The position numbers and the translations under genes were made by a program. The notes under the pieces are model-generated. The model was not told the DNA's origin, did no database searches, and worked only from the letters and a program-made list of their open reading frames with translations. Positions 60,012 through 64,000 of a stretch of DNA of 64,000 bases are shown piece after piece. The number at the start of each line of letters is the position of its first letter. Within the stretch, counting starts at the first letter, position 1. The DNA is from Puffinus mauretanicus. Its lineage: Eukaryota; Chordata; Aves; Procellariiformes; Procellariidae. The stretch spans positions 1,860,001 through 1,924,000 of the forward strand of contig JAJKFH010000948.1 in NCBI GenBank assembly GCA_023333565.1, given 5' to 3'.

Positions 60012-60210
60012 CTCCTTTCCTTTCCTTTCCTTTCCTTTCCTTTCCTTTCCTTTCCTTTCCTTTCCTTTCCTTTCCTTTCCTTTCCTTTCCTTTCCTTTCC
60101 TTTCCTGTCCTGTCCTGTCCTGTCCTGTCCTGTCCTGTCCTGTCCTGTCCTGTCCTGTCCTGTCCTGTCCTTTCCCTGTCCTTTCCCTGTCCTGTCCTTT
60201 TTTTTTCCCC
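60012..60210. repeat. (TTTCC)n(TGTCC)n pentanucleotide microsatellite
   Basis: Eighteen TTTCC units in a row (60016-60105) switch without a gap to thirteen TGTCC units (60106-60170). Then come mixed TTTCC/CTGTCC units and a T run. The strand is pure pyrimidine in the first block. Long open frames on both strands here (KERKG-type or SFPFL-type) are artefacts of the repeat. Confidence 0.97.
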
Positions 60211-61713
60211 CTGAATTTTTGAAGAGCTTTTATGTGCATTTTTCCAGGTCCCTCAGACAGATACTTGAGGATAGTCTTTATGAGCAGGTCCTAATACACC
60301 TACATCTTTTCTTGAAGCAAGCCAGATGTGAAACAGCTTGTGTCTGGATGCTATACAGTCCTAATAGGATTAACTGTGCTTGATTTAGTACCGCAGCCCA
60401 GAGCAATACCAACACAGAGTGCTTTTTGATAGCACACAGAGCAAGCTCAGGACTGCTTGCAGCCAGTTTTGCAAAGACACTCTAAGACTTTCACCTTAGC
60501 TTGCCAGTGGGACATCAGCAAGATGCTGCTGATGCTGTTGTCAGGAAGATGTGGGTTATTGGTCTGTAGCACGAATTAGTGCTGGAAACAGCATTTGATG
60601 CCCATAGAAGTGCTGGTTCTTTATTAATTGTTTAAAACAACCTTAAAAATGAAATAAACCACCTCCAGACTCAGAAATATTCCCTTCTAAAGCAAGTAAA
60701 TGGCATTTCTGCAACAGGCAACTTGCCAGAAACTTACTGGCCATTGCCACCAATCCCACTGAGGGAAGTAGAGGTGTGTAAAAGCCTCAGGCCTTTCCTC
60801 ATTATCTGATTGTTTACTGAGCAGGAATAATTTCTCTGCCATCTCTGGCAAATCAAAATTAAAAAAAAATCCAAGCAAGCTACTCCCTGGGATTTATTTC
60901 CTCTGTATCAACCAGCAATCTGTTTTCTTGCATGTCAGATCAATGCCCATGAGCAACCTGACCTCATACACTATAGTTAAGATAGATTTTTAAGTAACTT
61001 GAGAAAAAGGGATGGGCAGTGTATCATTTCCTTTGCAAATATATGAGAGGTGGAAGTGGAAATGTCAAAGCATTTTAACATTAACTCTTGATTCTAACTG
61101 GTTTTCATGACTCATTCAGTTGGTGAGTGAGCAATCAGATTGTGCCAGACAAGGAAAATATTTAAATTAACATATGTTACTCAGGAAACTGTTTCCTGTT
61201 CTGATTGCAGGTAGGGGTGAGCTAACTTTGTGTTGCCATAAATAAACTTAGAAGCAAAGAAACTAAAAGCGTGGATGAAGCAGTATAAATATCATAGCAC
61301 TTCTGCTTGGTAATACATGCCTAGAACTTCTGCCAGGTAGTGCCATGTCCACATGCCATGTGACATACTATATTATACACCATACTAAGGTTAACAACCC
61401 TGTCTTCTGTGAGTAAAGCAGCCTTCACTACCCCAGTGAAATTTTTAACAGACTCCTAAATGTTGTTCTACTAAGCACTTACTGTTTTTTGTTACGGTGC
61501 TGGAAAGGCACATGGTGCAGGGTTTCTTTTACTTAACTAGCCAAAGGTAAAAGCTGCTGCTGTAGATCTCTTAGGTGACAGAGCAACAATGAGAAAGATT
61601 TCAATGAAGAATGAGCTTCCTCAGGCTTCCCTTCAACAAATTCTGAATTATGCTCAACTGAAATATATGTGATAAAACCAGCTATGCTAAACATGTGTTT
61701 AATTTATTATTAC
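60211..61713. other. Intergenic, no gene recognised
   Basis: AT-rich sequence without a supportable gene or repeat. Confidence 0.5.
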
Positions 61714-62207
61714 TGTGGTGGGTTGCCCTTGGCTGGCTGCTAGACCCCCAGCCAGGTGCTCTCTAACTCCCCCTCTTCAACAGCACACAGGAGAAAATAA
61801 GATGGAAAAGCTCATGAACTGAGATAAAGACAGGGCGATCACTGACCAATTACTGGCACGGGCAAAACAGACTCGATTTGGGCCTAACCTAAATGTAGTT
61901 TATTGCCAATTAAAAATAGAGTAGGATGGTGAAAAACAAAGACAAAACTAAACCACCTTACCCCCACTCCCTGCCTTCTTCCCTGGCTCAGCTTCACCCC
62001 TTTACTCCCAACTCCTTCAATCCTCTCCCTGAGTGGTGCAGGGGATGGGGAATGGAGGGCTGCAGTCAGCACATAATGGCTCCTCTCTGCCGCTCCTTCC
62101 TTCTCACACTTTTCCCTGCTCCAGCATGAGCTCTCCACAGCCTGCAGGGAAATACCTGCCTTTCCACAGCCTTTCACAGAATTGTCTTCTACATTCGAGT
62201 TTAAACT
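61714..62207 (-). mobile_element. LTR-like ERV fragment (family B), sense strand -
   Basis: It starts with TGTGGTGGGTTG (so it ends ...CAACCCACCACA on the minus strand, a CA terminus). Motifs follow that I associate with a second avian LTR family: CTGAGATAAAGACAG, GGGCAAAACAGACTCGA and a CTGCCGCTCCTTCCT segment, ending in CTCCAGCATGAGCT-type sequence. It shares only GAGATAAAGACAG with family A. The right end is cut by, or abuts, the CR1 at 62208. The family assignment is from memory of similar bird sequences. Confidence 0.5.
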
Positions 62208-62720
62208 TATAGAATCATAGAATCATAGAATCATAGAATCAAGATTGGAAAAGACCTCTAAGATCATCGAGTCCAACCATCAACTCAACACCACCATGCC
62301 CATTAAACCGTGTCCCTAAGTGCCTCATCTACATGTCTTTTAAATACTTCCAGGGAACCACTCAACCAGTTCCCTGGGCAGCCTGTTCCAAGGCTTGACC
62401 ACTCTTTCGGTCAGGAAATTTTTCCTAATGTCCAATCTAAACCTCCTTTGGCGCAACTTGAGGTCATTTCCTCTCATCCTGTCACTAGTTACTTGGGAGA
62501 AGAGACCGACACCCACCTCACTACAACCTCCTTTCAGGTAGTTGTAGAGCACGATGAGGTCTCCCCTCAGCCTCCTCTTCTCCAGACTAAACAGTCCCAG
62601 TTCCCTCAGCTGCTCCTCATAAGACTTGTGCTCCAGGCCCTTCACCAGCTTCATTGCCCTTCTCTGGACACGGTCCAGCACCTCAATGTCCATCTTGTAG
62701 TCAGGGGCCCAAAACTGATA
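62208..62720 (-). mobile_element. CR1 LINE, 5'-truncated, young subfamily
   Basis: The left end is the reversed tail with about four ATTCTATG units, the longest tail in the window. On the minus strand the ORF2 C-terminus runs from [16 protein letters not shown] (62693) through [16 protein letters not shown] and [16 protein letters not shown] to [11 protein letters not shown] small change near 62355 then ends the frame early. It is the same subfamily as 5246-5668 and 8865-9744 and the most recent-looking insert after 8865. Confidence 0.95.
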
Positions 62721-64000
62721 CTATATCAGCCAATACTTATTCGCGATGCAAACACTTGATAAACTGAGTAATGCAGTTATGAGAGTAAAGCAAACCAAGT
62801 TGCCTAGTGAGGCTCAGTTCCATTACAGAAGATGGCTTCTCATACCTAGCATGGGTCGTGCGTGTTGGTGCAGCTGCACGCACCACACTTCCATTGACGC
62901 ACACTGCTTGGTGTGGTGTCAAGACTGATCTGTGCAATGCTGGGGAAGCTGTTCCCACACTGAGATTCAGGGTCTAAACCAACACATAAGCTTGGACTTT
63001 CTGAACCCTGCTTTCCTCCCTAAGTGTTTGTTTAATGACTCTTAAAATGAACAATTTCCTACTTAGTTTTTCTCTGAGGACTGAGGTGTGGTGCTTGGAT
63101 GAGGCAGCTGTATGAACTGACTCATGCTTAGTTTATACTTAATTTTCAGGTATTAAACTGACATTCTTAAACATGGTAGAATTGGTATGCTGTGCCCCAC
63201 TGGGTTTCGGATTGATGCTCTAACGCCCATTTTCTCAGCATTTGGCTGTTTAAGGCTTCTTTTCTCCATTCCCCAGATTATTCATCATCGCAAGTCTTTT
63301 TACTTGCATCCTTTTTCTTACTCAGAGTTTTTCTTAGTCCTCTTATTTACCCACTGGAGATTCACACAGCTTTTCTAAAACAGTCTCCTTGCCACAGTAT
63401 CTAATAAGGTTTTTATACTTCTCTGCTTGTAAAGTGCTTTTATTGTCAGTTTCTTTGTAACCAGATTGACTAACGTGACATCACTACATAACATGGAGAT
63501 GGCAGAGACTCTGGCTGATGAAATTTCCAGCTGCAAATGTACCCAGTGGAACTGTACTGCTACAGAATTTATGGGTGGTTTTTTTAATTAAACAGAGAGT
63601 GTGTGTGTGTGTGTGTGTGTGTGTACTACCTGAGGATAGGTTTTTTAGTACAGAAAGGAGTACAGGGCTTTCATCTCCAACCCCAAGTTCAGGTTACCTG
63701 TTTCTTACATGTTCAGGTAGGCAAGCTCCATTTGTGGATGGAAAGTAAAACTGATCGAGCTTTTATGCTATAAATGCATATAAACCAATGTATTTAAACC
63801 ATTCTGAGCTGGACACTCTGCTAGTGTAAAGCAGAGTTTTCTGATCATTAATCATCTCCTAAGTGTGTCCTAAAATCAAGATGAGGATCATTCTTCTGGG
63901 TTCTCCTTGGTCTTCTGGAGGGCTAAGTGATACATTTTCACATTACTTGTCACTGAAACTTACAATTCTCTTTTCTAGAGTCAATGTGTTCTTCGTTAAT
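62721..64000. other. Intergenic, no gene recognised
   Basis: Ordinary AT-rich sequence with open frames under 80 codons, and a GT microsatellite at 63599-63624. Confidence 0.5.
63599..63624. repeat. (GT)13 microsatellite
   Basis: Thirteen uninterrupted GT units follow AGA. Confidence 0.95.

Noticed and set aside
59910..60239. Open frames of 68-109 codons on both strands
   Set aside because: They are produced by the TTTCC/TGTCC microsatellite and have pure repeat translations.
62310..62759. 149-codon plus-strand open frame
   Set aside because: It is the antisense of the young CR1 ORF2 at 62208-62720.
1..64000. CRISPR arrays, prokaryotic operons, tRNA or rRNA genes, integrated phage
   Set aside because: None of the required signals is present; the sequence is vertebrate nuclear DNA.

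Overview
This window is vertebrate nuclear DNA, almost certainly from a bird. It holds at least ten recognisable CR1 LINE fragments, most with the CR1 3' end and its ATTCTATG-type tail, plus three copies of an avian-type ERV LTR. Gene density is very low, and the one coding exon is a vertebrate exon behind a CpG island. I see no bacterial-style operons, CRISPR arrays or tRNA/rRNA genes. The species cannot be fixed from the sequence alone.

The only host coding sequence I can support is the first coding exon of ADCY2 (adenylate cyclase type 2), on the minus strand at 14459-14689. It encodes 77 residues: the cytosolic N-terminus and the first transmembrane segment. It ends at a clean GT splice donor and sits in a strong CpG island (about 14160-15425) that marks the promoter. 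Everything to its left (1-14458) is therefore the start of ADCY2 intron 1; I could not find exon 2. Everything to its right (about 15.4-64 kb) is upstream intergenic DNA with no supportable gene. That fits the gene desert known upstream of ADCY2 in other vertebrates.

Repeats by region. Intron 1 carries an ancient degraded CR1 (860-2760) and two young CR1 copies in the orientation opposite to ADCY2 (5246-5668 and 8865-9744); the second keeps about 264 codons open. Between 18 and 38 kb there are several old CR1 pieces, including a CR1 beside or inside another CR1 (34439-36930). Between 40 and 54 kb there is a cluster of three related ERV LTRs: 40422-40996 (-), 51349-51924 (+, with a perfect 5-bp target duplication) and 52396-52990 (-). 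The last has a polypurine tract and about 1.2 kb of internal ERV sequence attached, which includes a tandem repeat of about 48 bp (16 residues). Between 57 and 63 kb there are two more CR1 copies, a different LTR-like element (61714-62207) and a long TTTCC/TGTCC pentanucleotide microsatellite (60012-60210).

The host content works as a gene start with its promoter; the rest is mobile-element history. No convincing new multi-gene system is present. The observations most worth checking are the ERV repeat-bearing reading frame and its single-LTR structure, the ATF/CRE-like plus TATA arrangement shared by the three LTRs, and the triplet-repeat-rich 5' region of ADCY2, whose frame stays open far upstream of the expected start.
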